DNA of 64,000 nt from Pseudomonas putida. GTDB lineage: Bacteria; Pseudomonadota; Gammaproteobacteria; Pseudomonadales; Pseudomonadaceae. Position numbers and translations under genes: made by a program. The stretch is taken from contig NZ_JANHLK010000003.1 in assembly GCF_028682635.1 (NCBI RefSeq), forward strand, positions 124,001-188,000, written 5' to 3'. This document shows, in pieces, positions 9,100 through 18,950 of this stretch. The first letter of the stretch is position 1. The number at the start of each line of letters is the position of its first letter. The notes beneath the pieces were generated by a model, which searched no databases, was not told the origin of the DNA, and saw only the letters and a list, made by a program, of their open reading frames with translations.

Positions 9100-11109
9100 A
9101 TGTCCCGACTCAATCCCCGGCAGCAAGAAGCCGTGAGCTATGTCGGCGGCCCTCTTTTGGTGCTCGCCGGTGCAGGCTCCGGCAAGACCAGCGTCATCAC
9201 CCGAAAGATTGCCCACCTGATCCAGAACTGCGGCATCCGCGCCCAGTACATCGTCGCCATGACCTTTACCAACAAGGCTGCGCGCGAGATGAAAGAGCGG
9301 GTCGGCACCCTGCTGCGCGCCGGTGAAGGCCGCGGCCTGACGGTCTGCACCTTCCACAACCTGGGCCTGAACATCATCCGCAAGGAACACGTGCGGCTGG
9401 GCTACAAACCCGGTTTCTCGATTTTCGACGAGACCGACGTCAAGGCCCTGATGACCGACATCATGCAAAAGGAATACTCGGGCGACGACGGCGTCGACGA
9501 GATCAAGAACATGATCGGCGCCTGGAAAAACGACCTGATCCTGCCGGCCCAGGCCCTGGAAAACGCGCGCAACCCCAAGGAACAGACCGCCGCCATCGTC
9601 TACACCCACTACCAGCGCACGCTCAAGGCGTTCAACGCGGTGGACTTCGACGACCTGATCCTGCTGCCGGTGAAGCTGTTCGAAGAGCACGCCGACATCC
9701 TGGAAAAGTGGCAGAACAAGGTGCGCTACCTGCTGGTGGACGAATACCAGGACACCAACGCCAGCCAATACCTGCTGGTGAAGATGCTGATCGGCAAGCG
9801 CAACCAGTTCACCGTGGTCGGCGACGATGACCAGTCGATCTACGCCTGGCGCGGCGCCCGCCCGGAAAACCTGATGCTGCTCAAGGACGACTACCCGTCC
9901 CTGAAAGTGGTGATGCTGGAGCAGAACTACCGCTCCACCAGCCGCATCCTGCGTTGCGCCAACGTGCTGATCTCGAACAACCCCCACGAATTCGAAAAGC
10001 AGCTGTGGAGTGAGATGGGCCACGGCGACGAGATCCGCGTGATCCGCTGCCGCAACGAAGACGCCGAAGCCGAGCGCGTGGCCGTGGAAATCCTCAGCCT
10101 GCACTTGCGCACCGACCGGCCGTACAGCGATTTCGCGATCCTGTACCGGGGTAACTACCAGGCCAAGTTGATCGAACTGAAGTTGCAGCACCACCAGGTG
10201 CCGTATCGCCTGTCCGGCGGCAACAGCTTCTTCGGCCGCCAGGAAGTGAAAGACCTGATGGCCTATTTCCGCCTGATCGTGAACCCGGACGACGACAACG
10301 CCTTCCTGCGCGTGATCAACGTCCCACGCCGGGAGATCGGTTCGACTACGTTGGAGAAGCTGGGCAACTACGCCACCGAGCGAAAAATCTCGATGTATGC
10401 CGCCACCGACGAAATCGGCCTGGGCGAGCATCTGGACAGCCGCTTCACCGATCGCCTGTCGCGGTTCAAGCGCTTCATGGACAAGGTGCGCGAGCAATGC
10501 GCTGGCGAAGACCCGATCTCGGCCCTGCGCAGCATGGTCATGGACATCGACTACGAGAACTGGCTGCGCACCAACAGCTCCAGCGACAAGGCCGCCGATT
10601 ACCGCATGGGCAACGTGTGGTTCCTGATCGAGGCGCTGAAGAACACCCTGGAAAAAGACGAAGAAGGCGAGATGACCGTCGAAGACGCCATTGGCAAACT
10701 CGTCCTGCGCGACATGCTTGAGCGCCAGCAGGAGGAGGAAGATGGCGCCGAAGGTGTGCAGATGATGACCCTGCATGCCTCCAAGGGCCTGGAATTCCCC
10801 TACGTGTTCATCATGGGCATGGAAGAGGAAATCCTCCCGCACCGCTCCAGCATCGAAGCCGACACCATCGAAGAGGAGCGGCGCCTGGCCTACGTGGGCA
10901 TCACCCGCGCGCGCCAGACCCTGGCCTTCACCTTCGCCGCCAAGCGCAAGCAATACGGCGAGATCATCGATTGCGCACCGAGCCGCTTCCTCGACGAACT
11001 GCCGCCGGACGACCTTGCCTGGGAAGGCAACGACGACACCCCGACCGAAGTCAAGGCCGTTCGCGGCAATAGCGCATTGGCGGATATACGCGCGATGTTA
11101 AAGCGCTAG
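9100..11109 (+). CDS. rep: ATP-dependent DNA helicase Rep
   Basis: A 669-residue superfamily 1A 3'-5' helicase that clears proteins ahead of the replisome. Motifs in order: Walker A GAGSGKT (24-30), motif Ia AMTFTNKAAREM, motif II DEYQDTN (near 213-219), motif III GDDDQSIYAWRGA, motif IV EQNYRS, motif V MTLHASKGLEF and motif VI EERRLAYVGITRAR. Length fits Rep (about 670) rather than UvrD (about 720). The shorter tail and the conserved linkage to xpt support Rep. The promoter region is the 264-bp gap divergent from the GGDEF/EAL gene. Confidence 0.95.
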   Translation: MSRLNPRQQEAVSYVGGPLLVLAGAGSGKTSVITRKIAHLIQNCGIRAQYIVAMTFTNKAAREMKERVGTLLRAGEGRGLTVCTFHNLGLNIIRKEHVRLGYKPGFSIFDETDVKALMTDIMQKEYSGDDGVDEIKNMIGAWKNDLILPAQALENARNPKEQTAAIVYTHYQRTLKAFNAVDFDDLILLPVKLFEEHADILEKWQNKVRYLLVDEYQDTNASQYLLVKMLIGKRNQFTVVGDDDQSIYAWRGARPENLMLLKDDYPSLKVVMLEQNYRSTSRILRCANVLISNNPHEFEKQLWSEMGHGDEIRVIRCRNEDAEAERVAVEILSLHLRTDRPYSDFAILYRGNYQAKLIELKLQHHQVPYRLSGGNSFFGRQEVKDLMAYFRLIVNPDDDNAFLRVINVPRREIGSTTLEKLGNYATERKISMYAATDEIGLGEHLDSRFTDRLSRFKRFMDKVREQCAGEDPISALRSMVMDIDYENWLRTNSSSDKAADYRMGNVWFLIEALKNTLEKDEEGEMTVEDAIGKLVLRDMLERQQEEEDGAEGVQMMTLHASKGLEFPYVFIMGMEEEILPHRSSIEADTIEEERRLAYVGITRARQTLAFTFAAKRKQYGEIIDCAPSRFLDELPPDDLAWEGNDDTPTEVKAVRGNSALADIRAMLKR

Positions 11110-11115
11110 AATTGA

Positions 11116-11739
<624 letters not shown>

Positions 11740-11760
11740 GCCAGCAGCACCGCATTTCCC

Positions 11761-11850
11761 CTGTGGGAGCCAGCCTGCTGGCGATGGCGTAGTGTCAGTC
11801 AAACATTCACGACTGACAGACAGCCATCGCCAGCAGGCTGGCTCCCACAG
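11761..11850. repeat. REPIN (TGTGGGAGCCAGCCTGCTGGCGATGGC arms)
   Basis: Inverted REP arms, 11761-11789 and 11822-11850, between the convergent xpt and acetyl-CoA hydrolase genes. The middle contains a second short inverted repeat, GTCAGTC/GACTGAC. Confidence 0.92.
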
Positions 11851-11868
11851 TTGGTTTTGCGTTGGGCG

Positions 11869-13791
11869 TTATTGCGCGGTGGCCTTGAGGCCGGTGAGCA
11901 AGAGACGCTGAAACAAGTCCTCTTTCAGCCCTTCAGGGTCGGTCAGCTGCATACGCTCCAGGTGTTCGGGAAATGATTCAGGCTCCGGCGCATCCAGCGC
12001 AGCCTTACCCAGCTCCAACACTTCACTCAGCTTGAATTTGCTCTTGAGCCAGTTCAACGCCCGCAACAGATCCCGTTCGACCTCGGTGAAATCACAGCCC
12101 AGCGGATACTCCGGAAACAGACGTGCATGCCTTGCCTGAATCGCCTGTAAACGCTCAGGTCGGTTATCGGTGAAGCGCGGATCGAGGCGAAAATCCTTGG
12201 GTAACTTACCCACCTTCTGTGCCTGCTCGATAAGCCCCGCCTGAAAGCGCGAATCACTGATATTCAGCAATGCCTCGATCACCGCCGCATCGGTTTTCCC
12301 GCGAAGGTCGGCGATGCCGTATTCGGTGACCACGATGTCCCGCAGGTGTCGCGGGATCGTGCAGTGACCGTACTCCCAGACAATATTGGAACTGACATCA
12401 CCGCCCGACTCACGCCAGCTACGCAGCAGCAACACCGACCGCGCCCCTTCCAGCGCATGGCCCTGGGCAACGAAGTTGTACTGCCCGCCCACACCGCTGA
12501 GCACCCGCCCGTCTTCCAGCTGATCCGCCACACCGGCGCCCAGCAGGGTCATGGTAAATGCCGTGTTGATGAACCGCGCATCGAGCCGCTGCAAGCGTTT
12601 GAGCTCTTCCTGCCCGTATAGCTCGTTGATGTAGCTGATACGGGTCATGTTGAATTCGAGCCGCTTGCTCTGCGGCAACTCGCGCAGGCGTTGATAGAAA
12701 CTGCGCGGCCCGAGGAAAAACCCGCCATGCACCGAAATTCCGTCGGTTTGCGCCGCTTCGTCGAGGGTGCCGGCATTGGCCTGCTGCTGGGTCGACACAT
12801 CCGGGTACACCTTGCGCCGCACGATCCCGGCGTCGGCCAGCACCAGCAAGCCGTTGACGAACATTTCACTGCACCCGTACAGGCCCTTGGCGAACGGATC
12901 GATGCCGCCTTCGCGCTCGATCAATTGCGCCCATGGGCTGAGATCGATGTCGGCCAGCAAAGCCTTGTAAGCGTCGCTGTCGGCCTGTCGCGCCAGCAAC
13001 GCAGCAGTCAACGCATCACCCATGGAACCGATGCCGATCTGCAGGGTGCCGCCATCGCGTACCAAGGTACTGGCGTGCAACCCGATGAAATGATCCTGGA
13101 AACCCACTGGCATGTTCGGCGTGGAGAACAGCGTGGTGCTGTCCTTCTCGTCGATCAGCAAGTCGAAGGTATCGATACCGACTTCGGCATCACCGGGCAT
13201 GTAGGGCAAATCGTCATGCACCTGGCCGACCATCAGGATCGTCTCCCCGGCTTCCCGGCGCCTGGCGATCATCGGCAGCAGGTCGAGGGTGATGTCCGGG
13301 TTGCAGCTCAGGCTCAAGCGATCGGGATGCTCAGCATGGCTGGCCACCAATTGCGCAACCAGGTTCAAGCCGGCGGCGTTGATGTCCCGGGCGGCGTGGC
13401 TGTAGTTGCTGCTGACGTAATCCTGCTGGGCGGACGCGCTGTGGAGCAGGCTGCCCGGCTGCATGAAGAACTGCTGGATGTGAATGTTGGCCGGCAAGTT
13501 ATCGCGCTGCAGGCCGGCGAGAAAATCCAGCTCTGGATAATCGCCAAAGACCCGTTCGACGAAGGGCTCGAGAAAGCGCTTTTGCAGTCCGTCGCCCAGC
13601 GCTGGACGACCAAGGCACAGGGCGGTGTAGATCGTCAGTTGCCGCTGCGGCAATTGCGCCACACGTTGATACAGCGCGTTGACGAAAGGGTTGGGTTTGC
13701 CCAGGCCCAGGGGCAGGCCCATGTGGATATGCGCCGGCAACCGCGCCAACACCTCATCGACCGCTTGCTCGATAGAACACAGCTGTACCAT
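11869..13791 (-). CDS. Acetyl-CoA hydrolase/transferase family protein
   Basis: A 640-residue protein of the CoA-transferase superfamily (AcCoA_hydro N- and C-domains), acting on acyl-CoA thioesters by hydrolysis or CoA transfer between carboxylates. The N-domain opens with HIHMGLPLGLGKPNPF. The C-domain holds GVGGQYNFVAQGHALEGARS and the IVTEYGIADLRG segment that follows the active-site region. It is longer than the roughly 500-residue Cat1/Ach1 enzymes, with about 100 extra residues at the C-terminus. Single gene flanked by REPINs. Substrate not deducible. Confidence 0.85.
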   Translation of the reverse strand: MVQLCSIEQAVDEVLARLPAHIHMGLPLGLGKPNPFVNALYQRVAQLPQRQLTIYTALCLGRPALGDGLQKRFLEPFVERVFGDYPELDFLAGLQRDNLPANIHIQQFFMQPGSLLHSASAQQDYVSSNYSHAARDINAAGLNLVAQLVASHAEHPDRLSLSCNPDITLDLLPMIARRREAGETILMVGQVHDDLPYMPGDAEVGIDTFDLLIDEKDSTTLFSTPNMPVGFQDHFIGLHASTLVRDGGTLQIGIGSMGDALTAALLARQADSDAYKALLADIDLSPWAQLIEREGGIDPFAKGLYGCSEMFVNGLLVLADAGIVRRKVYPDVSTQQQANAGTLDEAAQTDGISVHGGFFLGPRSFYQRLRELPQSKRLEFNMTRISYINELYGQEELKRLQRLDARFINTAFTMTLLGAGVADQLEDGRVLSGVGGQYNFVAQGHALEGARSVLLLRSWRESGGDVSSNIVWEYGHCTIPRHLRDIVVTEYGIADLRGKTDAAVIEALLNISDSRFQAGLIEQAQKVGKLPKDFRLDPRFTDNRPERLQAIQARHARLFPEYPLGCDFTEVERDLLRALNWLKSKFKLSEVLELGKAALDAPEPESFPEHLERMQLTDPEGLKEDLFQRLLLTGLKATAQ

Positions 13792-13859
13792 CCGATCCTC
13801 CCGTACATTCCATGAAGTGGGGTTGGACCGAGCTTGCCGGGTCTTTACTGCATTGAACA

Positions 13860-13940
13860 GTAGGAGCTGCCGAAGGCTGCGATCTTTTGATCTTGTTTTT
13901 TAACAATCAAGATCAAAAGATCGCAGCCTGCGGCAGCTCA
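13860..13940. repeat. REPIN (GTAGGAGCTGCCG..GGCTGCGATC arms)
   Basis: Two inverted arms of the ...GCTGCCGNAGGCTGCGATCTTTTGATC family meeting at a short A/T-rich centre (TTGTTTTTTAACAATCAAG). It lies between the acetyl-CoA hydrolase promoter side and the cytochrome c5 terminator. Confidence 0.92.
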
Positions 13941-13957
13941 GGGGAAATCGCAGGCAC

Positions 13958-13984
13958 AAAAAAGCCGCTCGCAAGCGGCTTTTT
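13958..13984 (-). terminator. Intrinsic terminator after cytochrome c5
   Basis: Stem AGCCGCT/AGCGGCT with a CGCA loop, flanked by A6 and T5, immediately past the cytochrome gene's stop. Confidence 0.85.
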
Positions 13985-14003
13985 CGCGAAAGAGTCGGAC
14001 CGG

Positions 14004-14429
14004 TTACAGGCCGGACATCTCTTTGATGGCGCCCTTCAGCTCGTCGTCGGAGCAGTCGGCGCAGGTGCCTTTTGGCGGCATCGCGTTGATACCCGTGATG
14101 GCTTTGGCGAGGATGCCATCGAGGCCGCCCTGGTGGTCGGCGCGCTCTTTCCACGCGGCCTTGTCACCGATTTTCGGCGCGCCCAGCAAGCCGGTACCGT
14201 GACAGGCATTGCAATGCTTGGCAATGACGTCTTTAGGCGCCTTGGCACCGCCACCCCCGCCAGTCGCAGCGGCGACTTCCATGCCCTTGCACTCTTTGCC
14301 CTGGACACAGACCTGGCCGACTGGCTCAAGGCGCTTGGCAATTTCGTCGTTCGTCGCAGCTTGAGCGCTGACAGCCCAGAGGGCCAATACGGTTGCTGGT
14401 GCGGCCAGCATTTTCATAATTAGATTCAC
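14004..14429 (-). CDS. cycB: Cytochrome c5 (class I c-type cytochrome)
   Basis: A 141-residue secreted monohaem cytochrome. Signal peptide to about residue 25 (SAQAA). The haem site is CNACH (73-77) and the axial methionine is M117 in INAMPPKG. A CADC pair near 123-126 matches the disulfide known in cytochrome c5. A glycine-rich linker (GGGGGAK) precedes the haem domain. I take the GTG preceded by GAGGG as start; an ATG five codons in is the alternative. Periplasmic electron carrier, monocistronic. Confidence 0.9.
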   Translation of the reverse strand: MNLIMKMLAAPATVLALWAVSAQAATNDEIAKRLEPVGQVCVQGKECKGMEVAAATGGGGGAKAPKDVIAKHCNACHGTGLLGAPKIGDKAAWKERADHQGGLDGILAKAITGINAMPPKGTCADCSDDELKGAIKEMSGL

Positions 14430-14599
14430 GCGTTCACCCTCAATGGTGGCTAGTCACGCCTACGGCCACGGTTCGCAGGCGGGCGCAAGTATAGCGGTAA
14501 GCCCGCGACACTGAAACAACCCCAAAGTCGAAGGGGTCTTGTTGCGCAACGGTCTAACAGCTCGGGTGCCTCGGCCATGCTGGCAGGGCGCCTCTTTCC

Positions 14600-15148
14600 T
14601 TAAAAATTCGCGGGTGTTGCTGCGCTGATTAGTCGCGCCGGCGCATCGAACGGATTACGGAAACGATGCGGCTTGGTACTTTCAAAGTAGTAGCTATCGC
14701 CGGCTTCGAGCACAAATGTTTCAAGCCCGACCACCAGTTCCAGCCGCCCTTCCACCAAAATGCCGGTTTCCTCACCCTCATGGGTGAGCATCTCGTCACC
14801 GGTGTCGGCGCCAGGCGGGTAGATTTCATTGAGGAAGGCGATAGCACGGCTCGGGTGAGCCCGGCCGACCAGTTTCATGGTCACTGCACCATCGGAAATA
14901 TCGATCAGCTCGTTGGCTTTGTAGACGATCTGAGTCGGTTTTTCCTGGAGGATTTCTTCGGAAAAGAACTCGACCATGGACATGGGAATCCCGCCCAACA
15001 CCTTCCTCAGCGAACTGATCGAGGGGCTGACGCTGTTCTTCTCGATCATCGAAATCGTGCTGTTGGTGACGCCCGCGCGTTTGGCGAGCTCACGCTGGGA
15101 AAGACCTTTGAGCTTGCGGATTGATTGCAGTCGTTCACCGACGTCCAA
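14600..15148 (-). CDS. pauR: XRE-cupin regulator, PuuR/PauR type
   Basis: A 182-residue regulator. HTH_3 domain at residues 7-61 (LSQRELAKRAGVTNSTISMIE) and a C-terminal cupin sensor at 105-178 (HEGEETGILVEGRLELVVG). This architecture and length match E. coli PuuR and P. aeruginosa PauR, repressors of putrescine/polyamine catabolism. The location between cytochrome c5 and dadX matches PA5301 as I remember it. A dyad 60-75 bp upstream of its start reappears before the kauB-type gene in this window, suggesting autoregulation and control of that operon. The symbol rests on homology and context. Confidence 0.8.
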   Translation of the reverse strand: MDVGERLQSIRKLKGLSQRELAKRAGVTNSTISMIEKNSVSPSISSLRKVLGGIPMSMVEFFSEEILQEKPTQIVYKANELIDISDGAVTMKLVGRAHPSRAIAFLNEIYPPGADTGDEMLTHEGEETGILVEGRLELVVGLETFVLEAGDSYYFESTKPHRFRNPFDAPARLISAATPANF

Positions 15149-15206
15149 TGCAGGAGCCTCCAGGGATTCAGGTTGTTGGAATATTGAGCGTTATCATGGC
15201 GACAGC

Positions 15207-15223
15207 GTTCAGTATTTACAACA
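15207..15223. promoter_or_regulatory. Candidate operator of the PauR-like regulator
   Basis: The dyad GTTCA-N8-AACA lies upstream of the regulator gene and recurs with identical spacing in the aldehyde dehydrogenase/cupin intergenic region. The complement contains TGAAC, the conserved end of the E. coli PuuR site as I remember it. Confidence 0.45.
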
Positions 15224-15276
15224 CTTTGACCTGAATCCTGTTCGGCGAGGCGACTTCCGGTGCCTGCCGTTTGGCC

Positions 15277-16350
15277 TTAGCTCCCGGAATAGAGCATTGG
15301 CACCCGGCGCAGGTTGCAGAAGATCTGGTAAGGAATCGTCCCGGCGGCGATGGCCACGTCACTGGCGAGGATGTTTTTGCCCCACAACTCGACGGTCGAA
15401 CCGAGGCCGGCTTGCGGTACATCGGTCAAGTCAATGCAGAGCATGTCCATCGACACCCGGCCAATCAACTGGCTGCGTTGCCCGGCGACGAGCACCGGCG
15501 TGCCGGTGGGCGCCAACCGTGGATAGCCATCGGCGTAACCCATGGCCACCACGCCCACGCGCATCGGCTTGGGAGTGATGAACCTGGCGCCGTAGCCAAT
15601 CGGCTCGCCCGCCGGCAATTCACGCACGCTGATCACTTTCGATTCGAGGGTCATCACCGGCTGCAGGCGCGAGGCCACGGCGTTGGCTTCTTCGAAAGGC
15701 GTGGCGCCGTAGAGCATGATGCCCGGACGTACCCAATCGCTCGGCACCTGCGGCCAACCGAGCACCGCCGGCGAGTTACGCAGGCTGACTTCGGCCGACA
15801 AACCCTGGCGCGCCGCTTCGAACACCGCGACCTGCTCGGCACTGGCCTGGCTGTGCAGCTCATCGGCGCGGGCGAAGTGGCTCATCAGCACGATCTTCGC
15901 CACGTTGCCGCTGGCCAGCAGGCGTTGATAGCCCGCCTGATAATCCTTCGGATGCAGGCCGACCCGGTGCATGCCCGAATCGAGCTTGAGCCAGACCGTG
16001 ATCGGCTTGCTCAAGGCAGCTTTCTCGATGGCTTCGAGTTGCCACAGCGAATGCACCACGCACCAGAAATCATGCTCGACGATCAGCGACAACTCATCGG
16101 CTTCGAAAAAACCTTCCAGCAGCAACACCGGCGCGCGAATGCCCGCCGCGCGCAACTCCAGGGCCTCTTCGATGCAGGCCACGGCAAACCCGTCCGCCTC
16201 GGCTTCCAGCGCCTGGGCGCAACGCACCGCGCCATGGCCATAGGCATCGGCCTTGATCACCGCGAGGGCACGGGCTCCCGTGACTTCGCGGGCGATCCGG
16301 TAGTTGTGACGCAGGGCTTGAAGGTCGATCAGGGCACGGGCAGGACGCAT
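15277..16350 (-). CDS. dadX: Catabolic alanine racemase DadX
   Basis: A 357-residue fold-type III PLP enzyme interconverting L- and D-alanine so that DadA can oxidise the D-form. The PLP lysine is K33 ([10 protein letters not shown]) and the catalytic tyrosine is Y253 (IGYGARF). Downstream of dadA in the same direction but separated by 142 bp that include a terminator-like hairpin. No RidA-family gene lies between the two, unlike P. aeruginosa as I remember it. DadX rather than Alr is inferred from linkage to dadA. Confidence 0.93.
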   Translation of the reverse strand: MRPARALIDLQALRHNYRIAREVTGARALAVIKADAYGHGAVRCAQALEAEADGFAVACIEEALELRAAGIRAPVLLLEGFFEADELSLIVEHDFWCVVHSLWQLEAIEKAALSKPITVWLKLDSGMHRVGLHPKDYQAGYQRLLASGNVAKIVLMSHFARADELHSQASAEQVAVFEAARQGLSAEVSLRNSPAVLGWPQVPSDWVRPGIMLYGATPFEEANAVASRLQPVMTLESKVISVRELPAGEPIGYGARFITPKPMRVGVVAMGYADGYPRLAPTGTPVLVAGQRSQLIGRVSMDMLCIDLTDVPQAGLGSTVELWGKNILASDVAIAAGTIPYQIFCNLRRVPMLYSGS

Positions 16351-16375
16351 GGCGGCAGACTTCTGGTCGGTCGTT

Positions 16376-16421
16376 AAAAAAAACCGGTGCTGCCGACGGC
16401 GTAAACCGCCAGTAGCACCGG
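16376..16421 (-). terminator. Intrinsic terminator between dadA and dadX
   Basis: On the minus strand the stem CCGGTGCT..AGCACCGG, extended inside by GGCG/CGCC, is followed by a run of eight T residues before dadX begins. Position and polarity fit termination or attenuation of transcripts leaving dadA, limiting dadX expression. Confidence 0.75.
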
Positions 16422-16492
16422 AAGAGGGATCTTTCTGAGCTGTTTACTGCAAGGTAGTCATGGCAGAGCGGCTACAACCGTGGCGCGAGGCC

Positions 16493-17797
16493 TCATTGGT
16501 GAGCTGGCGCAGGGCTGACATGCTTTGCAGTATCCTGGGTTTTGCTGCCATAACGGGAAATATCGAGGCCTTCGGCGCTGATCTGCGGCTTTCTCTTGGC
16601 CATCAGGTCCGCCAGCAAGCGACCGGAGCCGCACGCCATGGTCCAGCCGAGAGTGCCGTGACCGGTGTTCAGGAACAGGTTCTTGAACGGGGTCGCACCG
16701 ACGATCGGCGTGCCGTCCGGCGTGGTCGGACGCAGGCCGGTCCAGAAGCTGGCTTCGGCCAGGTTGCCGCCCTGAGGATAAAGGTCGTTGACGATCATCT
16801 CCAGGGTTTCCCGGCGACGCGGGTTCAGCGACAGGTCAAAACCGGCGATCTCCGCCATGCCGCCAACGCGGATGCGGTTGTCGAAACGGGTGATCGCGAC
16901 CTTGTAGGTCTCGTCGAGAATGGTCGAGGTCGGGGCCATTGCCGGGTTGGTGATCGGCACGGTCAGGGAGTAACCCTTGAGTGGATACACCGGCGCCTTG
17001 ATGCCGAGCGGCTTGAGCAGTTGCGGCGAGTAGCTGCCGAGCGCCAGTACGTAGCGGTCAGCGGTTTCCAGCTTGCCGTCGATCCACACGCCGTTGATAC
17101 GGTCACCGGCGAAGTCGAGGCGCTGAATGTCCTGGCCGAAACGGAACTGCACACCGAGGTTGGCGGCCATTTCGGCGAGCTTGGTGGTGAACATCTGGCA
17201 GTCGCCGGTCTGGTCGTTCGGCAGGCGCAGGGCACCGGCGAGGATGTCGGTGACGCTGGCCAGGGCCGGTTCGACGCGGGCAATGCCTTCGCGGTCGAGC
17301 AGTTCGAACGGCACGCCGGACTCTTTCAGCACGGCGATGTCTTTCGCGGCGCCATCAAGCTGGGCCTGGGTGCGGAACAGTTGCGTGGTACCGAGGCTGC
17401 GGCCTTCGTAGGCGATGCCGGTTTCAGCGCGCAATTCGTCGAGGCAGTCACGGCTGTACTCGGACAGGCGGACCATGCGCTCCTTGTTCACCGCGTAACG
17501 GCTGGCGGTGCAGTTGCGTAGCATCTGTGCCATCCACAGGTACTGATCGATGTCGGCAGTGGCCTTGATCGCCAGGGGTGCATGGCGCTGCAGCAGCCAT
17601 TTGATGGCCTTGAGCGGCACACCCGGCGCGGCCCACGGCGAGGCATAACCCGGCGAAACCTGCCCGGCGTTGGCGAAACTGGTCTCCATGGCGGCCGCTG
17701 GCTGCCGGTCGACCACCACCACTTCAAACCCGGCACGCGCCAGATAATAAGCACTGGTGGTACCGATGACGCCGCTGCCCAAGACCATGACGCGCAT
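16493..17797 (-). CDS. dadA: D-amino acid dehydrogenase small subunit DadA
   Basis: A 434-residue FAD-dependent D-amino acid dehydrogenase (DAO family). It oxidises D-alanine to pyruvate and ammonia and passes electrons to the respiratory chain at the inner membrane. The dinucleotide fold is at the very N-terminus ([19 protein letters not shown]), and the C-terminal FAD region is [20 protein letters not shown]. The frame stays open upstream, but the start MRVMVLGSG gives the family's usual N-terminus and has GAGGG before it; MKMRV two codons earlier is possible. Divergent from the Lrp-type regulator. Confidence 0.95.
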   Translation of the reverse strand: MRVMVLGSGVIGTTSAYYLARAGFEVVVVDRQPAAAMETSFANAGQVSPGYASPWAAPGVPLKAIKWLLQRHAPLAIKATADIDQYLWMAQMLRNCTASRYAVNKERMVRLSEYSRDCLDELRAETGIAYEGRSLGTTQLFRTQAQLDGAAKDIAVLKESGVPFELLDREGIARVEPALASVTDILAGALRLPNDQTGDCQMFTTKLAEMAANLGVQFRFGQDIQRLDFAGDRINGVWIDGKLETADRYVLALGSYSPQLLKPLGIKAPVYPLKGYSLTVPITNPAMAPTSTILDETYKVAITRFDNRIRVGGMAEIAGFDLSLNPRRRETLEMIVNDLYPQGGNLAEASFWTGLRPTTPDGTPIVGATPFKNLFLNTGHGTLGWTMACGSGRLLADLMAKRKPQISAEGLDISRYGSKTQDTAKHVSPAPAHQ

Positions 17798-17954
17798 TTT
17801 CATTTCCCTCATCGCGGCTAACCGCTGACGTTTGTTGTTCAGAGCTTCAGATGTGCGCAGTTTAAAAAAGATTTGCCAGTGCTTTTCACTATATAAGCGC
17901 CTATATTTGGCGACAATTCTCGGCAAAAACCCTTTTCACGGAGGCGCATCCCCT

Positions 17955-18443
17955 ATGCGTACCAACACTCAGACCAAACGTGAGCTGGACAAGATCGACC
18001 GCAACATCCTGCGGATCCTGCAAGCGGACGGGCGCATATCCTTTACCGAGCTTGGGGAAAAAGTCGGGCTCTCGACCACGCCCTGTACCGAGCGGGTGCG
18101 CCGCCTGGAGCGCGAGGGGATCATCATGGGCTACAACGCCCGGCTTAATCCGCAGCACCTCAAGGGCAGCCTGTTGGTGTTCGTCGAGATCAGCCTCGAT
18201 TACAAGTCCGGCGATACCTTCGAAGAGTTCCGGCGCGCGGTCCTGAAGCTGCCCCACGTCCTGGAGTGCCATTTGGTGTCAGGGGATTTCGACTACCTGG
18301 TGAAGGCGCGGATATCCGAGATGGCCTCGTACCGCAAACTGCTGGGCGACATCCTGCTCAAGCTGCCGCATGTGCGCGAATCCAAGAGCTATATCGTGAT
18401 GGAAGAGGTGAAGGAGAGTTTGAGTTTGCCGATTCCGGATTGA
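17955..18443 (+). CDS. dadR: Lrp/AsnC-family regulator of the dad operon
   Basis: A 162-residue Lrp-type regulator. N-terminal HTH (about 14-60: DKIDRNILRILQADGRISFTEL) and C-terminal RAM/ligand domain (75-150). Divergent from dadA with a 157-bp shared promoter region, the arrangement in which DadR/Lrp activates dadAX in response to alanine. Start chosen at MRTNTQTKRELDKIDRN, giving the same 162-residue length as I recall for P. aeruginosa PA5308. The open frame further upstream runs through the promoter. Confidence 0.93.
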   Translation: MRTNTQTKRELDKIDRNILRILQADGRISFTELGEKVGLSTTPCTERVRRLEREGIIMGYNARLNPQHLKGSLLVFVEISLDYKSGDTFEEFRRAVLKLPHVLECHLVSGDFDYLVKARISEMASYRKLLGDILLKLPHVRESKSYIVMEEVKESLSLPIPD

Positions 18444-18450
18444 AGATCTT

Positions 18451-18804
18451 TTAAACCAGCACCTGCCGATTCGAGGCCATGTACTCGAATACCTGCTTCT
18501 CCACCCGCGGATGAATCAACTCTACCGGCCCTCGCCCATTGGGGCACGGCAGGGTCTTGGTGGTGCCAAACAACCGGCATATCAGCGGCCGCTCGTCATA
18601 TACCGTGCAGCCGTTCGGCCCCAGGTGAACGCAGTTGAGTTCGTCCATCGCCGCCTCCTGCTCGGCGCGGCTCTTGCGCGGCAGACGGGACATTTCCTCC
18701 GGCGAAGTGGTTACCGGGCCGCAGCAGTCATGGCAACCGGGCACGCACTCGAACGAGGGAATCTGTTGGCGCAGCGTGCGAATTTTCTGACTGTTGCAAC
18801 TCAT
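18451..18804 (-). CDS. YkgJ-family cysteine-cluster protein
   Basis: A 117-residue protein with eight conserved cysteines (C20, C24, C27, C28, C58, C66, C76, C87) in the pattern CVPGCHDCC...GCTVY...PLICR of the CxxCxxCC family. These proteins are predicted to bind zinc or an iron-sulfur cluster. Function is unknown. It is convergent with the Lrp-type gene, seven bases apart. Confidence 0.85.
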   Translation of the reverse strand: MSCNSQKIRTLRQQIPSFECVPGCHDCCGPVTTSPEEMSRLPRKSRAEQEAAMDELNCVHLGPNGCTVYDERPLICRLFGTTKTLPCPNGRGPVELIHPRVEKQVFEYMASNRQVLV

Positions 18805-18950
18805 CTAAAACACTACCGATCTCGGAACAGGGTCGGATTCTGACGTAAAAGCCCCGATCCAGACAGCACCGGCCGACCAGTGTTGCCCGCCTACGAGGTC
18901 CGGCTTATGCTCCGTCAAATTTTCCAGACGCTCGAATCAGGATCACGCAC

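Noticed and set aside
9094..10953. 619-codon open frame opposite rep
   Set aside because: Low-complexity antisense shadow (HVG/VLQ-rich); rep motifs fix the real frame.
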